Assembly: GCA_020622085.1 (NCBI GenBank)
Contig: JAHRYM010000001.1
Location: forward strand, 310,001 to 374,000
Source of the DNA: Paracoccaceae bacterium
Lineage (GTDB): Bacteria; Pseudomonadota; Alphaproteobacteria; Rhodobacterales; Rhodobacteraceae
DNA: 64,000 bases
Reading direction: 5' to 3'
In this document: in pieces, positions 1 to 7,937 of the stretch
How the letters are laid out: each line of letters opens with the position of its first letter
How positions within the stretch are numbered: position 1 is the first letter of the stretch
The notes under the pieces: model-generated
The model's database searches: none
Seen by the model: only the letters and a program-made list of their open reading frames with translations
What the model was told of the DNA's origin: nothing
Program-made: the position numbers and the translations under genes

Positions 1-373
<373 letters not shown>

Positions 374-500
374 CTAATGCCACGGCCGGATTTACGCAAG
401 CCTGCCGCGCTGCGGCAATTTGCATGGAATGCGAAGTTTGGCTTGTGCTGCCTGCCCGGGCAGCTAGGACGGCGGGCGGCTCGGCTGGCGAGGACGCGTT

Positions 501-1241
501 TTGGAAGATGTGATTTTCTGGGCAGCCGCCGTGATCGCGGCGATTCTGGTGGGCCTGTCCAAGGGTGGCCTGCCGGTCGTGGGGATGCTGTCGGTTCCCG
601 TGTTTTCACTTGTGGTTTCACCGGTGGCGGCGGCGGGGATCCTGCTTCCGATCTATGTGCTTTCCGACATGTTCGGGCTTTACGCCTACCGCCATTCCTA
701 TGACCGGCGGGTGCTGGCGATCCTGATTCCGGCGGCGGCCTTTGGCATCGCGGTGGGCTGGGCGACGGCAAGCCGGGTGCCGGACTGGGTGGTGGGCGGA
801 CTGGTGGGCCTGATCGGTGCGGCCTTTGCCATCAACCTTCTGTTGCGCCGCGCACCTGCCGTGGTCACGAAGAACCCCGAGGTTGCGCCGGGCGTGTTCT
901 GGGGAATCCTGACCGGGTTCACCAGCTTCGTCAGCCACGCCGGGGCGCCGCCCTATCAGGTCTATGTCCTGCCGCTGGGGCTGGACAAGCTGACCTTCGC
1001 GGGCACATCGACCATCACCTTTGCAGCCGTCAATGCGATGAAGCTGGTCCCCTATTACGCGCTGGGGCAGTTGTCGGCCCGGAACCTGCACGTTGCTGCC
1101 ATTCTGGCGCTGCCTGCGGTTGCGGCCGTCTGGCTTGGGGTGTGGCTGGTGCGGATCATCCCGCAGAAGGCGTTCTTCACTGCCGTTACCTGGGCCTTGC
1201 TTGCCATCTCGATCGAGCTTGTCCGCAAGGCGATCATGTGA
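501..1241 (+). CDS. TauE/SafE-family membrane permease
   Basis: A 246-residue, almost wholly hydrophobic protein with about eight predicted membrane helices and the TauE/SafE-type opening AAVIAAILVGLSKGGLPVVG, in which the GLSKGG motif is typical. The central loop FTSFVSHAGAPPYQVYVLP is also a family hallmark. Members export sulfite, sulfoacetate or related anions; the substrate here cannot be read from sequence. The start is TTG at 501, preceded by GCGAGGA at a normal distance; an in-frame GTG at 510 is an alternative. It stands alone, 95 bp before mcl2, so co-transcription is possible but unproven. Confidence 0.85.
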   Translation: MEDVIFWAAAVIAAILVGLSKGGLPVVGMLSVPVFSLVVSPVAAAGILLPIYVLSDMFGLYAYRHSYDRRVLAILIPAAAFGIAVGWATASRVPDWVVGGLVGLIGAAFAINLLLRRAPAVVTKNPEVAPGVFWGILTGFTSFVSHAGAPPYQVYVLPLGLDKLTFAGTSTITFAAVNAMKLVPYYALGQLSARNLHVAAILALPAVAAVWLGVWLVRIIPQKAFFTAVTWALLAISIELVRKAIM

Positions 1242-1310
1242 AAAATACCGCTGTTTTCTGCATCGCGGCAATTCTCCACTTGAAGAATGTGCCGATTTCG
1301 TAGTCCCTGA

Positions 1311-1325
1311 CGCAATAAAGTTGCG
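1311..1325. promoter_or_regulatory. short inverted repeat overlapping the mcl2 ribosome binding site
   Basis: CGCAA, five bases, then TTGCG: a perfect 5-bp inverted repeat whose right arm touches the GAGGAG ribosome binding site of mcl2. Its position would allow an operator or a small translation-blocking stem. With 5-bp arms, chance is a real alternative. Confidence 0.3.
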
Positions 1326-1336
1326 AGGAGAGAATC

Positions 1337-2194
1337 ATGGAAGCGGCTCAGCGCCCCTATCGCTCGGTGCTCTATATTCCCGGCTCGAAGGAACGGGCGC
1401 TGGAAAAGGCCACCGGGCTTGCCGCCGATGCGATCATCTTCGATCTGGAAGACGCGGTTGCACCCGATGAAAAAGCCTCGGCGCGCGATCTGCTGGTGAA
1501 GGTGCTGGCTTCGCAGGATTACGGCCATCGGGCGCGGATCGTGCGCATCAACGGCTTCGATACCGAATGGGGCCGCGCCGATGCGGCGGCTTTTGCCGAC
1601 CACCCGAATGTCGATGCGATCCTTGTCCCGAAGGTCAGCCGCACCGCCGATCTGGACGCTGTGGCCGCCGTCACGGGCGACAAGCCGCTTTGGGCGATGA
1701 TGGAAACCGCGCTCGGGATGCTCAATGCTGCGGAAATCGCCGGGAACCCGCGTCTTCAGGGCATGGTCATGGGTACCAACGACCTGGCGAAGGAACTGGG
1801 CAGCCGCTTCCGCGCCGACCGGCTGCCGATGCAGGCGGGCTTGGGCCTTTGCCTCCTGGCCGCCAGGGCGCATGGCCGGGTGATTGTCGATGGCGTCTAC
1901 AATGCCTTCAAGGATGACGAAGGACTGCGCGCCGAATGCCAGCAGGGCCGCGACATGGGCTTTGACGGCAAGACGCTGATCCATCCCGCGCAGCTTGAGA
2001 TCGCCAACGCGGGTTTTGCGCCCGCGGATGCGGAAATAGACCTCGCCCGCCGCCAGATCGCGGCCTTCGACACCGCTACCGCCGCAGGGCAGGGCGTTGC
2101 GGTTGTGGATGGCAAGATCGTGGAAAACCTGCATATCGTCACGGCAAAGGCCATTCTGGCCCGGAGCGCCGCGATCGCGGCACTGGCAAGTTGA
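1337..2194 (+). CDS. mcl2: (3S)-malyl-CoA thioesterase (HpcH/HpaI citrate-lyase family)
   Basis: A 285-residue citrate-lyase-beta-like protein. It opens with RSVLYIPGSKERALEKA and the metal-site segment AIIFDLEDAVAPDEK, followed by IVRINGFDTEWG, LWAMMETALGMLNAAEIA and GFDGKTLIHPAQLEIAN. Length and wording match what I know of Rhodobacter Mcl2, which hydrolyses (3S)-malyl-CoA to malate and CoA at the end of the ethylmalonyl-CoA pathway, rather than the longer lyase Mcl1 (about 318 residues). The nearby mch supports this. Start at ATG 1337 after GAGGAG. A malyl-CoA lyase activity cannot be excluded from sequence alone. Confidence 0.88.
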   Translation: MEAAQRPYRSVLYIPGSKERALEKATGLAADAIIFDLEDAVAPDEKASARDLLVKVLASQDYGHRARIVRINGFDTEWGRADAAAFADHPNVDAILVPKVSRTADLDAVAAVTGDKPLWAMMETALGMLNAAEIAGNPRLQGMVMGTNDLAKELGSRFRADRLPMQAGLGLCLLAARAHGRVIVDGVYNAFKDDEGLRAECQQGRDMGFDGKTLIHPAQLEIANAGFAPADAEIDLARRQIAAFDTATAAGQGVAVVDGKIVENLHIVTAKAILARSAAIAALAS

Positions 2195-2205
2195 GGGAAT
2201 TTTCC

Positions 2206-2754
2206 ATGATCATCCTGGTGGCGGGCGTCGCGCTGTTCATTGCGGCACATATGTCGAAGCGGCTGGCCCCAGGCCTGCGTGATGCGCTTGGCAAGGGTGG
2301 AGTGGCTGCGCTGCTTGTGATCTCGGTGATCCTGATGGTCTGGGGCTATCGCGCCGCACCTTTCACGCCGGTCTATACGCCGCTGCCGGGGATGGGGCAT
2401 CTGAACAATACGCTGATGCTGGTGGCAATTTTCCTGTTCGGCGTTGGTGGCACCAAGGGCACGCTTTACAGCCGAATGCGCCACCCGATGCTTTGGGGCA
2501 CGGTGATCTGGGCGATCGGGCATCTGCTCGTCAATGGCGATATCGCCTCTCTGGTGCTGTTCGGCGGCCTTGGGCTGTGGGCGCTCGTGGAAATGGGGCT
2601 GATCAACGCTGCTGGCCCCTGGTCACCTCCGGCCGCAGGGCGCGGGTTCAAGGGCGATGCCATGAACCTTGTGGGAACCGTCGTGCTTTACGGGCTGATT
2701 GCGGGCATTCACATCTGGCTTGGCCACAATCCTTTCCTGGGAACCTACGGATGA
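2206..2754 (+). CDS. NnrU family membrane protein
   Basis: A 182-residue protein with about five to six membrane segments. It has the NnrU features MSKRLAPGLRD near the N-terminus, GMGHLNNTLMLVAIFLFGVGG in the middle and SRMRHPMLWGTVIWAIGHLLVNGD, where His and Arg face a helix pair. NnrU was named in denitrification clusters but is widespread; its relatives include methyltransferase-like and carotenoid/heme-associated membrane proteins, and no function is assigned here. An in-frame TTG lies at 2191, but ATG 2206 after TGAGGGA is the better start. It follows mcl2 by 11 bp and overlaps the next gene by ATGA. Confidence 0.85.
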   Translation: MIILVAGVALFIAAHMSKRLAPGLRDALGKGGVAALLVISVILMVWGYRAAPFTPVYTPLPGMGHLNNTLMLVAIFLFGVGGTKGTLYSRMRHPMLWGTVIWAIGHLLVNGDIASLVLFGGLGLWALVEMGLINAAGPWSPPAAGRGFKGDAMNLVGTVVLYGLIAGIHIWLGHNPFLGTYG

Positions 2755-2954
2755 AACTCTATCGGCTTCTGAGTGACGACGACACATCGGCCTTCTGCCA
2801 CAAGGTGACGGCGGCCCTGAACCAGGGATGGGAACTGCATGGCGGCCCCGCCTATGCTTTCGATGCCGCCCGGGGGGTGATGCGCTGTGCGCAGGCGGTG
2901 GTGAAGGAAAAACCGGGCAGCTATTCGCCCGAGATGAAGTTGAGCGAGCAATGA
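2751..2954 (+). CDS. DUF1737 small protein
   Basis: A 67-residue protein beginning MKLYRLLSDDDTSAFCHKV and containing ALNQGWELHGGPAYAFD, the usual DUF1737 pattern (a small protein predicted to have a beta-rich fold, function unknown). It overlaps nnrU and mch by four bases on each side (ATGA), so it is translationally coupled inside the mcl2-mch operon. Its constant neighbours here are CoA-ester enzymes. A role in that pathway is only guilt by association. Confidence 0.8.
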   Translation: MKLYRLLSDDDTSAFCHKVTAALNQGWELHGGPAYAFDAARGVMRCAQAVVKEKPGSYSPEMKLSEQ

Positions 2955-3979
2955 AGACCAATCCCGGACGCTACTTCGAGGATTATCGCGTGGGCGAGGT
3001 GATCCGCCATGCGGTGCCGCGCACGCTTTCGGGCGGTGAACGGGCGCTGTATCACGCGCTCTATCCGGCGCGACACGCGCTTTATTCCTCGGACGAATTC
3101 GCGCGGTCCTGCGGGCTGCAAGTCGCGCCGATGGATGATCTGATCGGCTTCCATACTGTTTTCGGCAAGACCGTTCCCGACATCAGCCTGAACGCCATCG
3201 CCAACCTTGGCTATGCCGAAGGCCGCTGGCTGGCGCCGATCCTGCCGGGCGACACGATCCGTTCGGAATCGACGGTGATCGGGCTCAAGGAAAACTCGAA
3301 CGGCAAATCGGGCGTGGTCTATGTCCGCACCCGTGGGCTGAACCAGCGAGACGAGGCAGTGCTGGAATATGTCCGCTGGGTGATGGTGCGCAAGAACCGC
3401 GAAACGCCCGCGCCCGAAACCGTGGTGCCCGACCTGGCAAAGGCGGTCGCGGCCTCGGACCTGGTGGTGCCCCGGGGGTTGCGCTTCGATACCTACGATT
3501 TCGAGCTGGCCGGCGAGGCGCATCGCTGGGGTGATTACGAGATCGGCGAAAAGATCGACCATGTCGATGGCGTGACGATCGAGGAAGCCGAACACATGAT
3601 CGCCACGCGCCTGTGGCAGAACACCGCCAAGGTCCATTTCGACGCAACCTTCCGCGACGACGGCAAGCGGCTGATCTATGGCGGGCATGTGATCAGCATG
3701 GCGCGGGCGCTGTCTTTCAACGGGTTGGCCAACGCGCAGATGATCGTGGCGCTGAACGCGGGTGCCCATGCCAACCCCTGTTTCTCGGGCGACACCGTCA
3801 AGGCCTGGTCCGAGGTTCTGGACAAGGCGCCGACCGCCGCCCCCGGCGTGGGCGCGATCCGGCTGCGCCTTGTGGCCGTCCGGCAGGGGGCGGCGCAGTT
3901 CGCGCTGAAGGGCGTGGACGGGAAATACCAGCCCGAAGTGCTTCTGGACCTGGACTACTGGGCTTTGATGCCTCTCTGA
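2951..3979 (+). CDS. mch: mesaconyl-CoA hydratase (MaoC-type double hotdog)
   Basis: A 342-residue protein starting MKTNPGRYFEDYRVGEVIRHA, then LSGGERALYHALYPARHALY and FGKTVPDISLNAIANLGYAEGR. The second half repeats the hotdog theme with EDxxVGxxI-like wording (YEIGEKIDHVDGVTIEEAEHM) and YGGHVISMARALSFNG. This fits mesaconyl-C1-CoA hydratase of the ethylmalonyl-CoA pathway, which hydrates mesaconyl-CoA to methylmalyl-CoA. The length matches the Rhodobacter enzyme. The start at 2951 overlaps the DUF1737 stop. Longer in-frame upstream readings run through DUF1737 and are not used. Confidence 0.9.
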   Translation: MKTNPGRYFEDYRVGEVIRHAVPRTLSGGERALYHALYPARHALYSSDEFARSCGLQVAPMDDLIGFHTVFGKTVPDISLNAIANLGYAEGRWLAPILPGDTIRSESTVIGLKENSNGKSGVVYVRTRGLNQRDEAVLEYVRWVMVRKNRETPAPETVVPDLAKAVAASDLVVPRGLRFDTYDFELAGEAHRWGDYEIGEKIDHVDGVTIEEAEHMIATRLWQNTAKVHFDATFRDDGKRLIYGGHVISMARALSFNGLANAQMIVALNAGAHANPCFSGDTVKAWSEVLDKAPTAAPGVGAIRLRLVAVRQGAAQFALKGVDGKYQPEVLLDLDYWALMPL

Positions 3980-3986
3980 TCGACGC

Positions 3987-4019
3987 TTGTGATCACGGCA
4001 ACAAAAACCGTGATCACAA
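3987..4019. promoter_or_regulatory. perfect 12-bp inverted repeat upstream of sdhC with two GTGATCAC palindromes
   Basis: TTGTGATCACGG at 3987-3998 is repeated in inverse orientation as CCGTGATCACAA at 4008-4019, with a 9-base A-rich spacer. Each arm itself holds the palindrome GTGATCAC, and the two palindromes are 21 bp apart, about two helical turns. It lies 8 bp after the mch stop and about 130 bp before sdhC. It could be a paired operator for the sdh operon or an RNA hairpin ending mch transcripts. There is no T-run after it, which favours an operator. Confidence 0.5.
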
Positions 4020-4151
4020 ATTGGGAAAACTGCGGCCAGTGGAGAACGAATTTGATGGTCAGGGGTGACTTGGTCGAAAAACGCGTTATTCAGGTCGCGC
4101 AGACCGAAGCTGTCCGTCTGAAACGGACCCGCCAGCGCAAAGGGATCCAGC

Positions 4152-4541
4152 ATGTCTGACCTAGATCCGGGCAAGCGCCCGCTGTCGCCTTTCATGATCG
4201 GGCCCTACTACCGCCCGCAGATGACCTCGATCAGTTCGATCCTGACCCGGATCACCGGCAATGCCCTGATCGTCACCTTTGCCCTGATCGTCTGGTGGCT
4301 GCTCGCTGCCGCGACGGGGACGCAATACTTCAACTTCGTCAGCCATGTGCTGACCTCGTGGTTCGGCAAGCTGGTGATGCTGCTGTCGATCCTCGGGATC
4401 TGGTATCACTTCCTGGCCGGGTTGCGGCACCTCTGGTTCGACTCGGGCCGCGGGCTCGAGATCGAAACCGCCGAACGGCTTGGCTGGGTGATCATCATCG
4501 GGTCGGTCGTGCTGACCATCCTTACCGTCATTTTCCTGTAA
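4152..4541 (+). CDS. sdhC: succinate dehydrogenase cytochrome b556 subunit
   Basis: A 129-residue membrane anchor of complex II with three hydrophobic segments. The early motif RPQMTSISSILTRITG contains the Ser and Arg of the quinone site. The segment WYHFLAGLRHLWFD at about residues 84-97 holds the axial heme ligand histidine. It is the first gene of sdhC-sdhD-sdhA-lipoprotein-sdhB, with about 170 bp of upstream DNA containing the 3987-4019 inverted repeat. It starts at ATG 4152 after GGGATCC-type spacing. The product sits in the cytoplasmic membrane. Confidence 0.95.
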   Translation: MSDLDPGKRPLSPFMIGPYYRPQMTSISSILTRITGNALIVTFALIVWWLLAAATGTQYFNFVSHVLTSWFGKLVMLLSILGIWYHFLAGLRHLWFDSGRGLEIETAERLGWVIIIGSVVLTILTVIFL

Positions 4542-4550
4542 GAGGACGCC

Positions 4551-4937
4551 ATGCGATACCTGACCGACCGCAAGCGCGCCACCGCCCTTGGCTCTGCCAG
4601 GTCGGGGACGGAGCATTTCTACGGGATGCAGACCAGTGGCGCGGCGCTGGCGATTCTCGTGCCACTGTTCTTCGTCTTTGTCGCCCCGCTGATCGGTGCG
4701 CCCCATGATGTGGTGCTGCGCAGCCTGGGCCATCCGGGCCGTGCTGTGATCACAGGACTGCTGCTGGTTGTCGGCCTGATCCACTTCAAGAACGGCGCCC
4801 GCGTGATGATCGAGGATTACACCCATGGCGCCACGCGCAAGGGCCTGATCTTCGTCGCCGCCGCCATCGCCTATGTGCTGATCGCGGCGGGGCTTTTCGC
4901 CCTTGTCCGCATTTCGCTTTTGTCCTTCGCTGTCTGA
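4551..4937 (+). CDS. sdhD: succinate dehydrogenase membrane anchor subunit
   Basis: A 128-residue protein with three membrane segments. The segment LIHFKNGARVMIEDYTHG near residues 80-97 carries the conserved Asp-Tyr pair of the quinone pocket and the neighbouring His and Arg seen in alphaproteobacterial SdhD. With SdhC it binds heme b and anchors SdhAB. It begins 9 bp after sdhC with AGAGGA as ribosome binding site and ends 9 bp before sdhA, so it is clearly operonic. Confidence 0.95.
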   Translation: MRYLTDRKRATALGSARSGTEHFYGMQTSGAALAILVPLFFVFVAPLIGAPHDVVLRSLGHPGRAVITGLLLVVGLIHFKNGARVMIEDYTHGATRKGLIFVAAAIAYVLIAAGLFALVRISLLSFAV

Positions 4938-4946
4938 GGCCCCATC

Positions 4947-6749
4947 ATGGCAAGCTACGCTTACGAAACGCATGAATACGACGTTGTCGTGGTCGGCGCC
5001 GGGGGCTCGGGCCTGCGGGCGACCCTCGGGATGGCCGAACAGGGTCTGAAGACCGCCTGCGTCACCAAGGTGTTCCCGACCCGCAGCCACACCGTGGCAG
5101 CCCAGGGCGGCATCGCCGCCAGCCTCTCGAACATGGGGCCGGACAACTGGCAGTGGCACATGTATGACACCGTCAAGGGCTCGGACTGGCTGGGTGACAC
5201 GGACGCGATGGAATACCTCGCCCGTGAAGCGCCCAAGGCGGTCTATGAACTGGAACATTACGGCGTGCCGTTTTCGCGCACCGAAGAGGGCAAGATCTAC
5301 CAGCGTCCCTTCGGCGGCCACACCACCGAATTCGGCGAAGGCCCCCCCGTGCAGCGCACCTGCGCCGCGGCCGACCGCACCGGCCACGCGATCCTGCACA
5401 CGCTTTACGGCCAGAGCCTGAAGCACAACGCCGAATTCTACATCGAATATTTCGCGCTTGACCTGATCATCACCGACGGGCGCTGCACCGGCGTCGTGGC
5501 GTGGAAACTGGATGATGGCACCATCCACGTCTTCAACGCCAAGATGGTCGTTCTGGCCACCGGCGGCTATGGCCGCGCCTATTTCAGCGCCACTTCGGCC
5601 CATACCTGCACCGGCGACGGCGGCGGGATGGTTGCCCGCGCCGGCCTGCCGCTTCAGGACATGGAATTCGTGCAGTTCCACCCGACCGGCATCTATGGCT
5701 CCGGCTGCCTGATCACCGAAGGCGCGCGCGGCGAGGGCGGATACCTGACCAACTCGAACGGCGAGCGGTTCATGGAACGCTACGCGCCGACCTACAAGGA
5801 TCTGGCGTCGCGCGACGTGGTGTCGCGCTGCATCACCATCGAGATCCGCGAAGGCCGGGGTGTGGGCGAAAACAAGGACCACATGCACCTGAACCTGTCG
5901 CATATTCCGCCGGAAACCCTGCACGAACGTCTGCCGGGCATTTCGGAATCGGCGCGGATCTTCGCGGGCGTGGACGTCACCAAAGAACCGATCCCGATCC
6001 TGCCGACGGTGCACTACAACATGGGCGGCATCCCGACGAACTATTGGGGCGAAGTGCTGAACCCGCAGCCAGGCAATCCCGACAACACTTTCCCCGGCCT
6101 GATGGCGGTGGGCGAGGCGGGCTGCGCCAGCGTGCACGGGGCGAACCGTCTGGGTTCGAACAGCCTGATCGACCTCGTGGTGTTCGGTCGCGCCGCGGCA
6201 CTGCGCGCGGGCGAGATCGTCAACCCGAAGGAACGCAACGCGCCGGTCAACAAGCCGGCCGTCGATGCGATCCTTGACCGCTTCGACAGCTTCCGCAACG
6301 CCGATGGCAACATCTCCACCGCTGACCTGCGGCTGGAAATGCAAAAGACCATGCAAGCCGACGCGGCGGTGTTCCGCACCGACAAGACGCTGGCCGAAGG
6401 CGTCGAGAAGATGAAAGCGGTTGCGGCCAAGATGAAGAATCTGAAGGTCACCGACCGGTCGCTGATCTGGAACAGCGATCTGATGGAAACGCTGGAACTG
6501 GCGAACCTGATGCCGAACGCGCTGGCCACCATCGTTGCGGCCGAAGCCCGCAAGGAAAGCCGTGGCGCCCACGCGCATGAGGATTATCCCGACCGGGACG
6601 ATGCCAACTGGCGCAAGCACAGCCTGTCCTGGGTCGAAGGCAACCAGGTGCATCTGGACTACCGCCCCGTGCATCTGGACCCGCTGACGACCGAAGATCA
6701 GGGCGGCATCGACCTGAAGAAGATCGCCCCCAAGGCCCGCGTCTACTGA
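4947..6749 (+). CDS. sdhA: succinate dehydrogenase flavoprotein subunit
   Basis: A 600-residue catalytic subunit that oxidises succinate to fumarate. The FAD-binding [15 protein letters not shown] lies near residue 13. His48 in [11 protein letters not shown] is the covalent FAD attachment residue. [24 protein letters not shown] and GARGEGG belong to the substrate and capping region, and [13 protein letters not shown] precedes [19 protein letters not shown]. The C-terminus is full length ([11 protein letters not shown]). Spacing to sdhD is 9 bp, and the next gene starts one base after its stop. Nothing in it looks unusual. Confidence 0.98.
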   Translation: MASYAYETHEYDVVVVGAGGSGLRATLGMAEQGLKTACVTKVFPTRSHTVAAQGGIAASLSNMGPDNWQWHMYDTVKGSDWLGDTDAMEYLAREAPKAVYELEHYGVPFSRTEEGKIYQRPFGGHTTEFGEGPPVQRTCAAADRTGHAILHTLYGQSLKHNAEFYIEYFALDLIITDGRCTGVVAWKLDDGTIHVFNAKMVVLATGGYGRAYFSATSAHTCTGDGGGMVARAGLPLQDMEFVQFHPTGIYGSGCLITEGARGEGGYLTNSNGERFMERYAPTYKDLASRDVVSRCITIEIREGRGVGENKDHMHLNLSHIPPETLHERLPGISESARIFAGVDVTKEPIPILPTVHYNMGGIPTNYWGEVLNPQPGNPDNTFPGLMAVGEAGCASVHGANRLGSNSLIDLVVFGRAAALRAGEIVNPKERNAPVNKPAVDAILDRFDSFRNADGNISTADLRLEMQKTMQADAAVFRTDKTLAEGVEKMKAVAAKMKNLKVTDRSLIWNSDLMETLELANLMPNALATIVAAEARKESRGAHAHEDYPDRDDANWRKHSLSWVEGNQVHLDYRPVHLDPLTTEDQGGIDLKKIAPKARVY

Positions 6750-6750
6750 G

Positions 6751-7050
6751 ATGCGCGCGGGGCTTGCAGCACTGGCCGGGATCGCGGTGGCCCTGGCCGC
6801 CTGTGGCCCTGTGTCGGTCGAGCAGGCCGAACGCGAATGTCTCGAGCGGGCGCGCGGGACTGTCCATCCGCGCGGCACGGTCGCGCTGGGCGGATCGACC
6901 ACCGGTGCCGTGGCGCGAGTCGATCTGGATGTATCGTCCGATTTTCTGGCCGGGCGCGATCCTTCGGCGGTCTATGAGGGCTGCGTGATCCGCAAGACCG
7001 GTCTGGCGCCGCGCCAGCCTCTTTACATGATCCCCGACTGGAAGGGCTGA
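6751..7050 (+). CDS. small predicted lipoprotein inside the sdh operon
   Basis: A 99-residue protein whose first 18 residues form a lipoprotein signal ([18 protein letters not shown], lipobox LAAC with Cys18). The mature part ([14 protein letters not shown], then a region predicted to be beta-rich, ending MIPDWKG) has two further cysteines and no motif I recognise. It starts one base after the sdhA stop and lies between sdhA and sdhB, so it is co-transcribed with complex II. Whether it aids complex II or only shares the transcript is unknown. Export to the periplasmic face is inferred from the signal. Confidence 0.7.
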   Translation: MRAGLAALAGIAVALAACGPVSVEQAERECLERARGTVHPRGTVALGGSTTGAVARVDLDVSSDFLAGRDPSAVYEGCVIRKTGLAPRQPLYMIPDWKG

Positions 7051-7053
7051 TGG

Positions 7054-7158
7054 ATGGCCATGCCGTTCAACGAACCCCCGAAGAACGGGCACCCGCAGAT
7101 CCGACGCAGGGCCGGATCACCGAACAACTGCGCACAGCAGATCAGAGCCGAGGAATAG
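7054..7158 (+). CDS. possible 34-codon ORF between the lipoprotein and sdhB
   Basis: An open frame [20 protein letters not shown]... of 34 codons starts at ATG 7054, overlapping the lipoprotein stop region, and ends two bases before sdhB. Another start at 7050 is in frame with sdhB and would give SdhB a 37-residue extension. Proline and arginine richness and the short length make it doubtful. It could be a leader peptide coupling translation into sdhB, or nothing. Confidence 0.25.
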   Translation: MAMPFNEPPKNGHPQIRRRAGSPNNCAQQIRAEE

Positions 7159-7160
7159 CC

Positions 7161-7937
7161 ATGGTCCAGTTTTCGCTTCCCAAGAACTCGCAGGTCCGCG
7201 TCGGCAAGACCTGGCCGAAGCCGGACGGCAAGAACGTCCGCAAGTTCAAGATCTATCGCTGGGATCCCGACACCGGGGAAAACCCGCGCGTCGACACCTA
7301 TTTCATCGACATGGACAAGTGCGGCCCGATGATCCTGGACGCGCTGATCAAGATCAAGAACGAGATCGACCCGACGCTGACGTTCCGCCGGTCCTGCCGC
7401 GAAGGCATCTGCGGATCCTGCGCCATGAACATCGACGGGATCAACACGCTGGCCTGCATCTATGGCCTGGACGAGGTGAAGGGCGATGTGCGGATCTATC
7501 CTCTGCCGCATATGCCGGTGGTCAAGGATCTGATCCCCGACCTGACGCTGTTCTATGCGCAGCACGCCTCGATCATGCCATGGCTGGAAACCAGGACCAA
7601 CCGCCCGGCCAAGGAATGGCGCCAGTCGATCGAGGATCGCAAGAAGCTTGACGGTCTTTATGAATGCGTGATGTGCGCCTCGTGTTCGACCGCCTGTCCG
7701 AGCTACTGGTGGAACAGCGACCGCTACCTCGGCCCGGCCGCACTGCTGCACGCCTACCGCTGGATCATCGATTCGCGCGATGAAGCGACGGGCGAACGTC
7801 TGGACCAGCTGGAAGACCCGTTCAAGCTCTACCGCTGCCACACGATCATGAACTGCACCAAGACCTGCCCCAAGGGCCTGAACCCGGCCAAGGCCATTGC
7901 CGAGATCAAGAAGCTGATGGTCGAACGCGTCGTGTGA
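7161..7937 (+). CDS. sdhB: succinate dehydrogenase iron-sulfur subunit
   Basis: A 258-residue electron-transfer subunit. The [2Fe-2S] site is in [16 protein letters not shown] with a later Cys. The [4Fe-4S] site is [16 protein letters not shown]. The [3Fe-4S] and last cluster ligands are in [17 protein letters not shown]. The start is ATG 7161 after GAGGAA; the in-frame ATG at 7050 is too far upstream for the family's usual N-terminus. The last codons read [14 protein letters not shown]-stop. Thirty-five bases of this tail recur at 8678-8712, beyond an HNH gene whose ATG overlaps this stop, so the present C-terminus is probably a replacement of an older VERIA ending. Confidence 0.97.
   Translation: MVQFSLPKNSQVRVGKTWPKPDGKNVRKFKIYRWDPDTGENPRVDTYFIDMDKCGPMILDALIKIKNEIDPTLTFRRSCREGICGSCAMNIDGINTLACIYGLDEVKGDVRIYPLPHMPVVKDLIPDLTLFYAQHASIMPWLETRTNRPAKEWRQSIEDRKKLDGLYECVMCASCSTACPSYWWNSDRYLGPAALLHAYRWIIDSRDEATGERLDQLEDPFKLYRCHTIMNCTKTCPKGLNPAKAIAEIKKLMVERVV
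7893..7927 (+). repeat. 35-bp direct repeat, upstream copy (sdhB tail)
   Basis: This 35-base stretch of sdhB, coding [11 protein letters not shown] plus the first bases of the next Arg codon, is identical to 8678-8712. The copies are offset by 785 bp and bracket the HNH gene. After the repeat this copy continues CGTCGTG-TGA (VV-stop). Confidence 0.97.
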
